Source of the DNA: Nocardioides marmoriginsengisoli
GTDB taxonomy: Bacteria; Actinomycetota; Actinomycetes; Propionibacteriales; Nocardioidaceae
NCBI RefSeq assembly: GCF_003725695.1
Contig: NZ_RJSE01000002.1
Span: forward strand, 62,001 to 126,000
Direction: 5' to 3'
Length of the DNA: 64,000 nt
In this document: one piece after another, positions 1 through 9,647 of the stretch
How the letters are laid out: each line of letters begins with the position of its first letter
Numbering within the stretch: position 1 is the stretch's first letter
The notes under the pieces: model-generated
The model's database searches: none
Told to the model about the DNA's origin: nothing
What the model saw: only the letters and a program-made list of their open reading frames with translations
Position numbers and translations under genes: made by a program

Positions 1-90
1 CTCGCGGATGCGCTCCTTGGTCACGTAGTTGCGCGAGACCAGCAGCATGATCACGAGGTTCAACAGGCGTTCCGACTTGGTCGCGGTCAT
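1..90 (-). CDS. pafB: PafB-like WYL-domain regulator, 5' fragment
   Basis: Only the first 30 codons are inside the window; the gene runs off the left edge. The peptide opens MTATKSERLLNLVIMLLVSR, which matches the N-terminal helix-turn-helix of PafB. PafB usually pairs with PafC as a WYL-domain activator of the DNA-damage response in mycobacteria. A GGAGAGGAG ribosome site precedes the ATG. It lies downstream of pafA and the FKBP gene on the same strand, as in other actinobacterial proteasome loci. The assignment rests on a short peptide plus position. Confidence 0.72.
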   Translation of the reverse strand, partial: MTATKSERLLNLVIMLLVSRNYVTKERIRE

Positions 91-124
91 GCTGCTCCTC
101 TCCTGCTGCCCCGGGATCTCGGAA

Positions 125-1066
125 TCAACTGACGCCCAGCACGTCAACGACCCAAGCGACTATTTCATTCTCGGCGACCCGCGGACCGGTCGCCACGCTG
201 GGCGGTCCGGCTCGGCCGATCACCAGCACCCTGCTCCCCTGCCGGACGCCCACCAGGGCGTCGTCCCAGGCGGCGGCCGAGCCCTCGGCCCCGATCGGGA
301 CCACCACCGGCTCCTTGAAGTACGTGTCCGCGTACGGCGCTCCGGCGCCCCACACCTGGCCGAGGAAGTGCAGCGTCACCAGGCTGTGGTCGCGCACCCG
401 CGGACCCTCCCCGGTGATCAGCGGTACCACCCGGGTCGCGGTGGGCCGCTTCCCGCCGGGGAAGAGCACCCCGACCGGGAGATCCTCGACCGTCTGCACC
501 TGCGGAGCGTCGGCCACCGGTCCCTCGACCTTGCCGTTCGCCAGGGTCAGAGCCTTCGACGGAGGCACCGAGACCACGTCGGCCACCACGACCAGGTCGT
601 CCTCGGCGCGGACACCCTCCGGCGGTACTCCGCCCGCGCCGTAGGCATCGGCGCCGGTCAGGGCGACCACGATCCTGCTGCCCTGGCGCTGGCCGACGAT
701 CGCGTCGGTGAGCGCCGGGAACAGGGTGTCGTCGGAGCTCTTCGCGACCACCGGAGCGGTCCTGCCGTCGTAGGTGGAGAGGACCCGCTCGCCGGTACGG
801 GCGTCGTACAGGGAGAGCTGGAGCACGAACAGCTGGTCGATCTGGACGGCCGGGCCGTTCCCGGTCACGACCACCTCGCTTCGCGTCCGCGGCACGTCCA
901 GCGGGGCGGCGATCCGGACGCCGGGCATGGTGCCGACCGCGCCGCTCACGCCGAGCCCCGGGAGCGAACGATCGCCGTGCTTGCCGCTCACCGTGCCGGA
1001 GCAGCCGGCCAGCAGAGCCAGGGTGCCCAGCACCGCGGCGGCGCGGAGCAGGGACGGTCGAGGCAC
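125..1066 (-). CDS. FKBP-type peptidyl-prolyl isomerase lipoprotein
   Basis: Predicted surface lipoprotein of 313 residues. A hydrophobic N-terminus ends in LLAGC, a lipobox with the lipidated Cys near residue 22. Two FKBP-like repeats follow (roughly 90-170 and 200-313), each with the G-V/Q-RQGSRV-type strand typical of the fold. Such proteins catalyse prolyl isomerisation during folding outside the membrane. I chose the GTG at 1066 because TAACCT sits exactly 6 bp upstream; the alternative GTG at 1072 would directly abut that hexamer. It lies between pafA and pafB, a position conserved in related genomes. Enzymatic activity is inferred from the fold. Confidence 0.8.
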   Translation of the reverse strand: MPRPSLLRAAAVLGTLALLAGCSGTVSGKHGDRSLPGLGVSGAVGTMPGVRIAAPLDVPRTRSEVVVTGNGPAVQIDQLFVLQLSLYDARTGERVLSTYDGRTAPVVAKSSDDTLFPALTDAIVGQRQGSRIVVALTGADAYGAGGVPPEGVRAEDDLVVVADVVSVPPSKALTLANGKVEGPVADAPQVQTVEDLPVGVLFPGGKRPTATRVVPLITGEGPRVRDHSLVTLHFLGQVWGAGAPYADTYFKEPVVVPIGAEGSAAAWDDALVGVRQGSRVLVIGRAGPPSVATGPRVAENEIVAWVVDVLGVS

Positions 1067-1072
1067 CGGCAC

Positions 1073-1078
1073 AGGTTA
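1073..1078 (-). promoter_or_regulatory. -10 element of FKBP lipoprotein gene (leaderless)
   Basis: TAACCT is followed by 6 bp and then GTG, with no Shine-Dalgarno sequence. This spacing places the transcription start at the start codon and decides between two nearby GTG codons. Confidence 0.55.
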
Positions 1079-1107
1079 GCGAGATCGGGCCGAGATGCGA
1101 ACCGGAT

Positions 1108-2469
1108 TCACATGCCCTCGATCAGCCGCTCCACCCGCTCGTCGTGGGACCGGAACGGGTCCTTGCACAGGACGGTGCGCTGGGCCTGGTCGTTCAGCTT
1201 CAGGTGCACCCAGTCGACGGTGAAGTCGCGCCGGCGCTCCTGGGCACGCTTGATGAAGTTGCCGCGCAGCCGGGCCCGGGTGCTCTGCGGCGGGATCGAC
1301 TTGGCCGCGAAGACGTCCAGGTCGTTGGTGACCCGGGCGACCGCCCCGCGCTTCTCCAGCAGGTAGTAGAGCCCGCGGTCGCGGTGGATGTCGTGGTACG
1401 CGAGGTCGAGCTGGGCGATCCGCGGGTGGCCCAGCGACAGGTCGTGCTGGGCTCGGTACCGCTCGATCAGCTTCCACTTGATCACCCAGTCGATCTCGCG
1501 CTCGACGAGCGACAGGTCGCCGGACTCGACGGCCTTGAGGCCGCGCTCCCACAGGTCCAGCGCCCGCTCGATGGTCGGCGTGTGCAGCTCACGACGGTCG
1601 ACGAAGTCGCGCGCCCGGGACAGGTACTCGGACTGGATCTCCAGCACGCTGGCCTCGCGGCCGTTGGCGAGCAGGACCTTCTTCCGGCCGGTCATGTCGT
1701 GCGAGATCTCCCGGATCGCCCGGATCGGGTTCTCCATCGTGAGGTCGCGCATCACCACGCCCTCCTCGATCATCCGCAGCACCAGGTCGCAGCTGGCCAC
1801 CTTGAGCAACGTGGTCGTCTCGGACATGTTCGAGTCGCCGACGATCACGTGCAGCCGGCGGAACCGCTCGGCATCGGCGTGCGGCTCGTCGCGGGTGTTG
1901 ATGATCGGGCGCGACCGGGTGGTGGCGCTGGAGACGCCCTCCCAGATGTGCTCGGCGCGCTGGCTCAGCGAGTACGACGCTCCGCGCGGGGTCTGGATCA
2001 CCTTGCCGGCGCCGACGATCACCTGCCGGGTCACCAGGAACGGGATCAGTACGTCGGCCAGCTTGGAGAACTCCCCGTTCCGGCTGACCAGGTAGTTCTC
2101 GTGGCAGCCGTAGGAGTTCCCGGCGGAGTCGGTGTTGTTCTTGAACAGGTAGACGTCGCCGGCAATGCCCTCGTCGTGCAGCCGCTTCTCGGCGTCGATC
2201 AGCAGACCCTCGAGGATCCGCTCCCCCGCCTTGTCGTGGGTGACCAGGTCGACGATGTCGTCGCACTCCGGAGTGGCGTACTCCGGGTGGCTGCCGACGT
2301 CGAGGTAGAGCCGGGCACCGTTGCGGAGGAAGACGTTGCTGCTCCGACCCCAGCTGACGACCTTGCGGAACAGGTAGCGGGCGACCTCGTCCGGCGAGAG
2401 ACGCCGCTGCCCCTTGAAGGTGCAGGTGACGCCGTACTCGTTCTCGATGCCGAAGATTCGACGGTCCAC
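1108..2469 (-). CDS. pafA: Pup--protein ligase PafA
   Basis: PafA attaches the C-terminal glutamate of Pup to substrate lysines using ATP, marking proteins for the bacterial proteasome. The 453-residue product has the glutamine-synthetase-like N-terminus ([13 protein letters not shown], nucleotide/Mg-binding Glu at 9) and the [15 protein letters not shown] segment carrying the catalytic base Asp57. Length matches the family. The GTG start lies 9 bp after prcA and has its own TAGGCT hexamer 6 bp upstream, so the ligase can be transcribed apart from the protease subunits. It is paralogous to dop at 4.3-5.8 kb. Confidence 0.97.
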   Translation of the reverse strand: MDRRIFGIENEYGVTCTFKGQRRLSPDEVARYLFRKVVSWGRSSNVFLRNGARLYLDVGSHPEYATPECDDIVDLVTHDKAGERILEGLLIDAEKRLHDEGIAGDVYLFKNNTDSAGNSYGCHENYLVSRNGEFSKLADVLIPFLVTRQVIVGAGKVIQTPRGASYSLSQRAEHIWEGVSSATTRSRPIINTRDEPHADAERFRRLHVIVGDSNMSETTTLLKVASCDLVLRMIEEGVVMRDLTMENPIRAIREISHDMTGRKKVLLANGREASVLEIQSEYLSRARDFVDRRELHTPTIERALDLWERGLKAVESGDLSLVEREIDWVIKWKLIERYRAQHDLSLGHPRIAQLDLAYHDIHRDRGLYYLLEKRGAVARVTNDLDVFAAKSIPPQSTRARLRGNFIKRAQERRRDFTVDWVHLKLNDQAQRTVLCKDPFRSHDERVERLIEGM

Positions 2470-2475
2470 GCGACG

Positions 2476-2481
2476 AGCCTA
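2476..2481 (-). promoter_or_regulatory. -10 element of pafA overlapping the prcA stop codon
   Basis: TAGGCT followed by 6 bp and the pafA GTG. The TAG is also the prcA stop codon (2479-2481), so one triplet appears to serve both functions. Confidence 0.55.
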
Positions 2482-3177
2482 TGCCCCGGACAACATCCCG
2501 GAGAGGGAATCGCCGTTGAGTCGGCGGAACTTCCGCGGCAGGGTCCGGGTCCGGTCCAGGACGGCGACCTCGAGGTCGTCGGCCGGGATCGTCCGCTGGT
2601 CGGTCTCGGTGTGGCCGAGCGCGGCGACCGCGAGCCGGAGCGCACCGTCGAGCGGCAGCCCGGGCGTGAAGTGCTCCTTGAGGTACGCCGCCACCGACTC
2701 CGCCGCCCCGCCCATCGCCGCGAAGTCCTGCTCGTCCGCGACCTGGCCGTCGTAGGTCAGCCGGAAGATCTGGTCGTCCGCGGCCTGGTCGCCGACCTCG
2801 GCCACGAAGATCTCCACCTCGTAGGGCTTCTCCCCGCCCGAGGAGAAGATCGAGCCGAGGGTCTGCGCGTACGCGTTGGCGAGCCCGCGGCCGGTGACGT
2901 CGCGCCGGTCGTAGGAGTAGCCGCGCATGTCGGCCAGCCGCACGCCGGCGATGCGCAGGTTCTCGAACTCGTTGTAGCGGCCGACCGCGGCGAACGCGAT
3001 CCGGTCGTAGATCTCGGAGACCTTGTGCAGCGCCTGGGACGGGTTCTCGGAGACGAAGACGATCCCGTCGGCGTACTGCACCAGGGCGACCGAGCGGCCG
3101 CGGGCGATGCCCTTCCGGGCGAAGTCCGCCCGGTCCTTCATCAGCTGCTCGGGACTCACGTAAAAGGGCATGCTCAT
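2479..3177 (-). CDS. prcA: Proteasome subunit alpha
   Basis: PrcA forms the outer heptameric rings of the 20S proteasome, gating access and docking the ATPase. The 232-residue protein begins [20 protein letters not shown], the gating N-terminus of actinobacterial alpha subunits, and continues with [15 protein letters not shown] and the [19 protein letters not shown] region of the Ntn-hydrolase fold. There is no propeptide or nucleophile Thr, as expected for alpha. GGAG lies upstream of the ATG. It follows prcB by 13 bp in one operon. Confidence 0.97.
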   Translation of the reverse strand: MSMPFYVSPEQLMKDRADFARKGIARGRSVALVQYADGIVFVSENPSQALHKVSEIYDRIAFAAVGRYNEFENLRIAGVRLADMRGYSYDRRDVTGRGLANAYAQTLGSIFSSGGEKPYEVEIFVAEVGDQAADDQIFRLTYDGQVADEQDFAAMGGAAESVAAYLKEHFTPGLPLDGALRLAVAALGHTETDQRTIPADDLEVAVLDRTRTLPRKFRRLNGDSLSGMLSGA

Positions 3178-3190
3178 GACGAGTCTCCGA

Positions 3191-4042
3191 TCAGGTCAGG
3201 GCCGCGTTGGGGCCGTCGGGGCGCTGCATCCGGGCTCCGACCACACGGTCCGCGATCGTCGCGACCTCGCTGTCCGCCATCCGGTGCTGGCCGTCTCCGG
3301 TGATGATGTGCACGACCGGGAAGATCCGGCGGGTCAGGTCGGGACCGCCGGTCGCGGAGTCGTCGTCGGCGGCGTCGTACAGAGCCTGGACGGCCGCCGT
3401 CACGCACTCGTCGGCGGTGAAGTCGTTGCGGTAGAGTTTCTTCAGCGACCCGCGGGCGAACATCGACCCGGAGCCGACCGAGTGGAAAGCCGTCTCCTCG
3501 TAGCGTCCGCCGGTGACGTCGTAGCTGAAGATCCGCCCCTGGGCCGCGCGCTGGTCGTAGCCGGCGAAGAGCGGCACCACCGCGAGGCCCTGCATCGCCA
3601 GCGCCAGGTTGTTGCGGATCAGCGCGGAGAGCCGGTTGGCCTTGCCGTCGATCGAGAGCGTGCTGCCCTCGATCTTCTCGTAGTGCTCGAGCTCGGTCTG
3701 GAAGAGCCGGACCATCTCGACCGCGAGACCCGCGGTGCCGGCGATGCCGACGCAGGAGAATTCGTCGGCCGGGAAGACCTTCTCGATGTCGCGCTGGGCG
3801 ATCACGTTCCCCATCGTCGCGCGCCGGTCACCGGCCATCACGACACCGTCGGGGAAGGTCGCCGCCACGATCGTGGTGCCGTGCGGCGCCAGCTCGGCAG
3901 CACTCCCGGGCGGGAGCGAGCGGCGGGCCGGCAGCAGGTCGGGCGCGACGTCCCCGAGGAAGTCGGCGAACGAGGACGTGCCGGGGCTGAGGAAGGCGTC
4001 CGGAAGACGTCCCACGCCCGGCGAGGAGGATGCGGTGCTCAC
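3191..4042 (-). CDS. prcB: Proteasome subunit beta (proteolytic)
   Basis: PrcB supplies the catalytic threonines of the 20S core. The precursor has a propeptide of about 55 residues and then HGTTIVA, where cleavage between Gly55 and Thr56 would expose the nucleophile; [11 protein letters not shown] follows with the conserved Asp/Arg. Total length 283 residues is normal. The GTG start overlaps the pup stop by four bases (GTGA), indicating translational coupling of Pup and protease. Confidence 0.97.
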   Translation of the reverse strand: MSTASSSPGVGRLPDAFLSPGTSSFADFLGDVAPDLLPARRSLPPGSAAELAPHGTTIVAATFPDGVVMAGDRRATMGNVIAQRDIEKVFPADEFSCVGIAGTAGLAVEMVRLFQTELEHYEKIEGSTLSIDGKANRLSALIRNNLALAMQGLAVVPLFAGYDQRAAQGRIFSYDVTGGRYEETAFHSVGSGSMFARGSLKKLYRNDFTADECVTAAVQALYDAADDDSATGGPDLTRRIFPVVHIITGDGQHRMADSEVATIADRVVGARMQRPDGPNAALT

Positions 4043-4242
4043 TGGCCGCCCTTCTGGATGAACGACTTCACGAAGTCCTCGGCGTTGACCTCCAGCACGT
4101 CGTCGATCTCGTCCAGGATCGCGTCGATGTCCTCGTCGAGCTTCTCCTTGCGCTCGGCGACACCGCCCTCAACGGCGGTGGTCTCCTCGACGGACTCCTC
4201 GGCCTCGGTCGACTTGCGCGGCTGCTTGTGCTCCTGTGCCAT
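4039..4242 (-). CDS. pup: Prokaryotic ubiquitin-like protein Pup
   Basis: Pup is the small disordered tag joined to substrates by PafA and recognised by the proteasome ATPase. The 67-residue, highly acidic sequence ends [11 protein letters not shown]. The terminal Gln means it must be deamidated to Glu by Dop before ligation. The central [12 protein letters not shown] segment is the part that forms a helix on binding the ATPase coiled coil. It lies between dop and prcB; GGAGAAG precedes the ATG. Confidence 0.98.
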   Translation of the reverse strand: MAQEHKQPRKSTEAEESVEETTAVEGGVAERKEKLDEDIDAILDEIDDVLEVNAEDFVKSFIQKGGQ

Positions 4243-4271
4243 CCGCTTCTCCTTCCACTCCTGCTACGACC

Positions 4272-5777
4272 CTATCGAGTCAGGGCTGAGAACAAGGCCA
4301 GAGCGGTGTCACTTCGGTCGATCAATTCGCCGACGTGCGCCTTGCTGCCCCGCAGCGGGTCGATCGTCGGGACCCGCTGCAACGAGTCGTGGCCCGGCAG
4401 GTCGAAGATCACCGAGTCCCAGGACGCGGCCGCGACGCTGTCCGGGTACTTCTCCAGGCAGCGTCCGCGGAAGTAGGCGCGGGTGTCGTCCGGCGGCTCG
4501 TGCATCGCCGCGGTGACGGCCCCGTCGTCGAGCAGGCGCTCCATCCGGCCCAGACGCAGCAGCCGGTGGTAGAGCCCCTTCTCCGGCCGGAGATCGGCGT
4601 ACTGGAGGTCGATCAGGTGCAGCTTGGCGTCGTCCCAGTCGAGGCCGTCCCGCTCCCGGTAGGACTCGAGCAGCCGCAGCTTGGCGACCCAGTCCAGCTC
4701 CGTCGCGCACTCGAACGGGTCCCGCTCGAGCCGGGTCAGCACCGACTCCCAGCGCGCCAGCACGTCGGCGGTCTGCGGGTCGACGTCGGCGCCGTACCGG
4801 TCCGCGACGTAGGCGGCGGCGAGGTGCAGGTACTCCCACTGCAGCTGGACGGCGGTCAGGGTCTTGCCGCCCTCGCGCTCGAGCAGGTGGGTGAGCGTCG
4901 GGTCGTGGGAGACGGCGCGCAGCGAGGCCACCGAGTTGGCCACCGTCAGCTCCGTGGTGAGGTAGCCGTTCTCGATCATGTCCAGGACCAGCGCGGTGGT
5001 CCCGACCTTCAGGTACGTCGAGATCTCCGAGAGGTTCGCGTCGCCGATGATCACGTGCAGCCGCCGGGACTTCTCCGGGTCGGCGTGCGGCTCGTCGCGG
5101 GTGTTGATGATCGGGCGCTTCAGGGTGGTCTCCAGACCGACCTCGACCTCGAAGAAGTCCGAGCGCTGGGCGATCTGGAAGCCGTGCTCGCGTCCGTCCT
5201 GGCCGATCCCGACCCGCCCGGCGCCGCAGACCACCTGCCGGGAGACGAAGAACGGGATCAGGTGCCGGACGATGTCGCCGAACGGCGTCGACCGCTTCAT
5301 CAGGTAGTTCTCGTGCGCGCCGTAGGAGGCGCCCTTGTTGTCGGTGTTGTTCTTGTACAGCACGATGTCCGGCTCGCCGGTGACCGAGGCGAACCGGCAG
5401 GCGTCCAGGGCGACCTGCTCGCCGGCCTTGTCCCAGAGCACCGCGTCCAGCGGGTTGGTGACCTCCGGCGAGGAGTACTCCGGGTGGGCGTGGTCGACGT
5501 ACAGGCGGGCACCGTTGGTCAGGATGACGTTGGCCAGGCCCAGGTCCTCGTCGGTGAGCTGGCTCGGATCCGCCGCTTCCCGGGCGAGGTCGAAGCCCCG
5601 TGCGTCGCGCAACGGCGACTCCTCCTCGAAGTCCCAGCGCGCCCGGCGGACGTGGAGCTCGGCGGACGCGTAGGCATTGACCAGGCGGGTGCTAGCGACC
5701 ATCGGGTTGGCGTGCGGCTGACCGACAACGGAGATGCCGAACTCGGTCTCGGTCCCCATGATCCTGCGCACGGTCAT
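4272..5777 (-). CDS. dop: Pup deamidase/depupylase Dop
   Basis: Dop converts the C-terminal Gln of Pup to Glu and removes Pup from substrates. It shares the PafA fold: [10 protein letters not shown] near the N-terminus (nucleotide/Mg site) and [18 protein letters not shown], where Asp95 is the catalytic residue. From ATG 5777 the product is 501 residues, normal for Dop. I chose this start because TACTCT lies 6 bp upstream; a GTG two codons later is also possible. Transcription runs into pup-prcB-prcA. It diverges from the phospholipase-like gene over 112 bp. Confidence 0.96.
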   Translation of the reverse strand: MTVRRIMGTETEFGISVVGQPHANPMVASTRLVNAYASAELHVRRARWDFEEESPLRDARGFDLAREAADPSQLTDEDLGLANVILTNGARLYVDHAHPEYSSPEVTNPLDAVLWDKAGEQVALDACRFASVTGEPDIVLYKNNTDNKGASYGAHENYLMKRSTPFGDIVRHLIPFFVSRQVVCGAGRVGIGQDGREHGFQIAQRSDFFEVEVGLETTLKRPIINTRDEPHADPEKSRRLHVIIGDANLSEISTYLKVGTTALVLDMIENGYLTTELTVANSVASLRAVSHDPTLTHLLEREGGKTLTAVQLQWEYLHLAAAYVADRYGADVDPQTADVLARWESVLTRLERDPFECATELDWVAKLRLLESYRERDGLDWDDAKLHLIDLQYADLRPEKGLYHRLLRLGRMERLLDDGAVTAAMHEPPDDTRAYFRGRCLEKYPDSVAAASWDSVIFDLPGHDSLQRVPTIDPLRGSKAHVGELIDRSDTALALFSALTR

Positions 5778-5783
5778 GCGGCG

Positions 5784-5789
5784 AGAGTA
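5784..5789 (-). promoter_or_regulatory. -10 element of the dop-pup-prcBA operon (leaderless)
   Basis: TACTCT, then 6 bp, then the dop ATG, with no Shine-Dalgarno. This would be the head promoter of dop-pup-prcB-prcA. Confidence 0.55.
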
Positions 5790-5889
5790 CGCGGCGCTCC
5801 ACACCTGCGCGGCGGCCGGACCTCCCCGCGGGACGGATCATGTTACTTTCGACGTCGCTCGGAACCGGTACGACGAATGGGAGCACCTC

Positions 5890-7551
5890 TTGCTGCGCAC
5901 AGGAACCGCCCGACGGGCTGGGACCGTTCTGACGACGATCGCACTGCTCCTCGCGGCCCTGGTACTCAGCGGTCTCGGTGCGCAGGCAGGTGCCGTCGAG
6001 CAGCCCGCCGCGCCGGACAGCTCCCCCGCGGCCGCTGCCGTCGACGAGCCCGACCCCGGCACGGTCAACAAGCCGACCACCGGCGGGCCGCTCACCGCGA
6101 ACCCGGACAACGCGACGATCCAGGCGTTCTCCGCCAAGCTCGTCACCGTCCTCGCCAACGACGTCTGCAACAACGCCACGCCGTGCTCGCGGGCCAGCCT
6201 GACCGCGATGACCGCTACCAACCCGCCGGGCTGGACCGTGCTGGTGGAGAACGGTCGTCTCAAGGTCTTCGTGCCGTCCGGAACGATGGCCGGGTACTAC
6301 CAGGTGCCGTACACCATCACCGACCTGAGCGGCTCCAGCTCGTCGTACCTGCGGGTCCGGGTGACCCTGCCGCCGACGCCCGGGCACTACAACCCGCCGC
6401 AGGGCTCCAAGTTCAGCCATGCGTTCCAGAGGGACGCCAACGGCCGGATCAAGTCGCACATCATCCGGACCATCAACAGCGTCCCGCGCGGCGGCCAGAT
6501 CCGGGTGATGAGCTGGTCGTTCGCCAGCCCCGGCTACCTCAAGGCCCTGGTGGCCGCCAAGAACCGCGGCGTCAGCGTGCAGATCGTGCTCGCCGCCCGC
6601 AACACCCGGTTCAACTCCGACTTCGGCAAGCTCCAGAAGGCGTTCGGCGGCACCCGGTACAAGAAGCACCCGCTGCGCGGCAGCTGGGTCTACAAGTGCT
6701 ACCGCTCGTGCCGTGGCAGCGGCGGGACCATGCACGCGAAGACCTTCCTGTTCAGCCAGGCGTACAACACCCGCTGGATCACCATGTCCGGGTCGGGCAA
6801 CTTCACCGACTTCGCGGCCCAGGGCCAGTGGAACCAGCTGTACACGACCACCAACGACAAGGCGGTCTACGACGCGGTGCTGAAGGTCTTCATGCAGATG
6901 AAGTACGACCGACCGCAGCGGCCGCGCCAGTTGACGCTCAACTTCCCCAACACGACCTACTTCTTCACCCCGTTGTACACGTTCGCGCCGAAGGCCGACT
7001 TCGTCTACAACGCGCTGCGCGGCGTCACCTGCAAGGGTGCCACGACCCCGGGCGGCCGGACCAAGATCCGGATCGCCATGTACGTCTGGCGCGACAACCG
7101 CGGCGACTGGATGGCCCGCCAGGTCCGCAAGCTCTGGAACGAGGGCTGCGACGTCCGGATCATCTACGCGATCATGGGCAACCGGAACAAGGCGATCCTG
7201 TACTCGCCGAAGGGCCGCGGCCGGATCCCGATGCGGCAGACGCTGCAGGTCGACGAGGACCACCGCCCGGTCTGGTACCTGCACCAGAAGTACGTCGCCA
7301 TCGGCGGCCGGATCGGTGCCAGCACCAAGGACTTCCAGGTCTACCAGGGCTCGTTCAACTTCTCCGACCTGGGGATGCGCTCGGACGAGAACATGCAGCG
7401 CGTCCAGGGCTACGTCAACTACAAGCCCTACATCACCGACTTCAACCAGGTCTGGCGCCAGCGCGAGACCCGGGCGCCCAACCCGAACAGCTACGTCCTC
7501 CAGCTGGAGCGCCTCGGTACCGGCCGCTACAAGTACATGGAGCCGAACTGA
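5890..7551 (+). CDS. Secreted phospholipase D-like protein with Ig-like domain
   Basis: Predicted exported protein of 553 residues. A signal peptide (about 1-35, hydrophobic core TIALLLAALVLSGL) precedes an Ig/cadherin-like segment of the VLANDVC type (about 75-165). Two phospholipase D half-sites follow: H282-x-K284 with SGSGNF, and H465-x-K467 with QGSFNF. The PLD superfamily hydrolyses phosphodiester bonds in lipids or nucleic acid; the substrate here is unknown, and the downstream Asp of a full HKD motif is not evident. The start is TTG at 5890 with GGGAG 6 bp upstream; a longer in-frame reading would overlap dop on the other strand. It interrupts the usual mpa-dop adjacency. Confidence 0.8.
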   Translation: MLRTGTARRAGTVLTTIALLLAALVLSGLGAQAGAVEQPAAPDSSPAAAAVDEPDPGTVNKPTTGGPLTANPDNATIQAFSAKLVTVLANDVCNNATPCSRASLTAMTATNPPGWTVLVENGRLKVFVPSGTMAGYYQVPYTITDLSGSSSSYLRVRVTLPPTPGHYNPPQGSKFSHAFQRDANGRIKSHIIRTINSVPRGGQIRVMSWSFASPGYLKALVAAKNRGVSVQIVLAARNTRFNSDFGKLQKAFGGTRYKKHPLRGSWVYKCYRSCRGSGGTMHAKTFLFSQAYNTRWITMSGSGNFTDFAAQGQWNQLYTTTNDKAVYDAVLKVFMQMKYDRPQRPRQLTLNFPNTTYFFTPLYTFAPKADFVYNALRGVTCKGATTPGGRTKIRIAMYVWRDNRGDWMARQVRKLWNEGCDVRIIYAIMGNRNKAILYSPKGRGRIPMRQTLQVDEDHRPVWYLHQKYVAIGGRIGASTKDFQVYQGSFNFSDLGMRSDENMQRVQGYVNYKPYITDFNQVWRQRETRAPNPNSYVLQLERLGTGRYKYMEPN

Positions 7552-7563
7552 TCCAGGTCCGAT

Positions 7564-7591
7564 GACCCGGGGTCAGCCGAGGCCCCGGGTC
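7564..7591. terminator. Hairpin between convergent PLD-like and acyltransferase genes
   Basis: Perfect 9-bp inverted repeat GACCCGGGG / CCCCGGGTC with a 10-nt loop just after the PLD-like stop; its right arm lies in the last codons of the convergent acyltransferase gene. No strong T-run, as is usual for high-GC terminators. Confidence 0.5.
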
Positions 7592-9615
7592 GCACCGGCC
7601 GCTGTCATCAGCGCCCAGATCTTCTTCCGGTTGGCTACCGCGAACCCGGTCATGATGTGGTGCCGGTCCCGGAAGACGATCTGACCGTTCCGGTAGGGAA
7701 CGCAGGTCGGCGGGGTCGGGCAGACCACCTTGTTGAGGCTGATCGTGGACGCACCCGGGACCGCCGCGGCGAGTGCCTGCATGTAGCCGTCGCTGGGCGG
7801 CAGCGTCGTCGGGTACTTCACGGCGCACTGGCTGAGCCGGGTCGCCTTGGCGAGGCACTCCAGCGGACGGTCGGGGTAGGCGTCCATCACGGACTGGACC
7901 ATCAGGACATCGGCGCCGGCGGCCTGGATCTGATCGACGGTCTGCTTCATGGTCGACCACATCACCTCGCTCAGCGGGGCGTCCGCCAGGGCACCTGACC
8001 GGGTCCTGACCAGTCGGCTCTTCCCGGTGTACTCGCCCTTGGGGTCGCGGGGCTTCATCACCGTCACCACGAGGGCGGGCTTGAGCTCGGCGAGCGCCTT
8101 GGCCATCCAGTCCCCCCGGCTGGCGGCGCAGCGGGTGACGAGCTCGGGCTGCTGGCCGTGGTCGGCGAGGTCGTTCGGCCACGGGCAGCCCTGGACGACG
8201 TTCTGCGCCAACGAGAAGTGGTGGTCCTTGGCGAGCTGGACGAACATCGGGCCGAGCATGTTGGCGAACGAGTCCCCCACCACGAGCACCAGCGGCCCGT
8301 TGTCCTTGACGACCATGCAGGCGTCGAGGTCGTCGGCGGTGCAGTACTTGCTCTTGCCGACGTCCTTGACCTCCTTCTTCCAGTCGATGCCGCCGGGCAC
8401 CGGGCCGTCACCGGGGATCTTCGTGCTGACCACCGGAGCGCCCGTGCTGGCGACCAGGGCGGGACGACGGTCGGTGTCCAGGACCGGGCTGACCACGAAC
8501 ACCGCCACCAGGGCCGAGGTGGTCAGGCCCGCGACGACGGTCGGCCAGGTCACCTTGACCAGCCGCTTGTTGGTCCGGATCGGCATCTCGAACACCTGGT
8601 AGCTCAGCGCCGCCAGACCGCTGCTGAGCACGAACGCGAAGAGCGCGACACCGTTGCCGCCGAGACCCGGCAGCACCTCGCGGAGCACCAGGATCACCGG
8701 CCAGTGCCACAGGTAGGTGCCGTAGGAGATCTTGCCCAGGTAGACCGGGACCGAGCCGCTGAGGAGCCGACTCAGCCAGGCGGTCGGCAGCACCGTCATG
8801 CTCCCGATCAGGGCGACCGAGGCCACCGTGCCGCCGAAGCCGCGCCAGGTCGCGGACGCGTCGATCAGCCCGGAGGCGAAGACCAGCAGCCCGACGATCC
8901 CGCCGAGCATGATCACCGCGCCGCGGCGTCCCTCGAACAGCTTGGTGCTGTGCCGCAGCGCGAGCGCCAGCAGGACGCCGGCGAGGAGCTGGTAGAGCCG
9001 GCTGTCACTGCCGTAGTAGGCGTGCGTGGGGTTCTCCGAGCTCCAGTACAGCTGCGAGGCCACCGAGGCGACCAGCAGCACGGTCAGGATCACCGTCAGT
9101 CGGCGGGTGACGCTCTTCCCGGCCTTGACCAGCAGGATCAGCAGCAGCGGGAAGAAGACGTAGAACTGCTCCTCGATGGCCAGCGACCAGAAGTGCAGGA
9201 ACGGGCTCGGCTCGAGGTCCTGGGAGAAGTAGTCGGTCTGCTGGCCGAGGAAGTGCCAGTTGGCGACGTACAGCAGCGCGGAGCGGGCGTCCCCGATCAT
9301 CTCGATCCGGCGGACGACGTCCGCGACGACCACGAACGCGATCATCGTGGCCACGATCACCAGGACGGCGGCCGGGAGCAGGCGCCGTACCCGGCGGGCG
9401 TAGAACCCGCCCAGGTCGAACGTCCCGCGCTTGTCGATCTCGCTGAGGATGACGTTCGAGACCAGGAACCCGGAGAGCACGAAGAACAGGTCGACGCCGA
9501 TGAAGCCGCCCGACAGGTAGCCGGGGCCGCCCGGGACGTGGTTCGCGTGGTAGATCAGGACCAGGTAGACCGCGATCGCGCGAAGACCATCGAGCTGCGG
9601 CAGATATTTCCACAT
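7573..9615 (-). CDS. OafA-type membrane acyltransferase with SGNH domain
   Basis: Integral membrane acyltransferase of 680 residues. The N-terminal half is an acyltransferase-3 domain opening LPQLDGLRAIAVYLVLIYHA, with about ten transmembrane segments and an FIGVDLFFVLSGFL motif. A periplasmic-side SGNH hydrolase-like domain follows from about residue 400 (VLVVGDSFANMLG, the GDS motif). Relatives transfer acyl groups to cell-surface polysaccharides or peptidoglycan; the acceptor is unknown. It is convergent with the PLD-like gene and upstream of dop on the same strand, inside the proteasome locus. Confidence 0.88.
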   Translation of the reverse strand: MWKYLPQLDGLRAIAVYLVLIYHANHVPGGPGYLSGGFIGVDLFFVLSGFLVSNVILSEIDKRGTFDLGGFYARRVRRLLPAAVLVIVATMIAFVVVADVVRRIEMIGDARSALLYVANWHFLGQQTDYFSQDLEPSPFLHFWSLAIEEQFYVFFPLLLILLVKAGKSVTRRLTVILTVLLVASVASQLYWSSENPTHAYYGSDSRLYQLLAGVLLALALRHSTKLFEGRRGAVIMLGGIVGLLVFASGLIDASATWRGFGGTVASVALIGSMTVLPTAWLSRLLSGSVPVYLGKISYGTYLWHWPVILVLREVLPGLGGNGVALFAFVLSSGLAALSYQVFEMPIRTNKRLVKVTWPTVVAGLTTSALVAVFVVSPVLDTDRRPALVASTGAPVVSTKIPGDGPVPGGIDWKKEVKDVGKSKYCTADDLDACMVVKDNGPLVLVVGDSFANMLGPMFVQLAKDHHFSLAQNVVQGCPWPNDLADHGQQPELVTRCAASRGDWMAKALAELKPALVVTVMKPRDPKGEYTGKSRLVRTRSGALADAPLSEVMWSTMKQTVDQIQAAGADVLMVQSVMDAYPDRPLECLAKATRLSQCAVKYPTTLPPSDGYMQALAAAVPGASTISLNKVVCPTPPTCVPYRNGQIVFRDRHHIMTGFAVANRKKIWALMTAAGATRGLG

Positions 9616-9647
9616 AGGCCGCAGAGTCTAGCTACGGCGCGCCCCGC

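Noticed and set aside
5734-5889. Upstream extension of the phospholipase D-like protein
   Set aside because: It would overlap dop on the opposite strand and put about 50 residues before the signal peptide; TTG 5890 has a good ribosome site.
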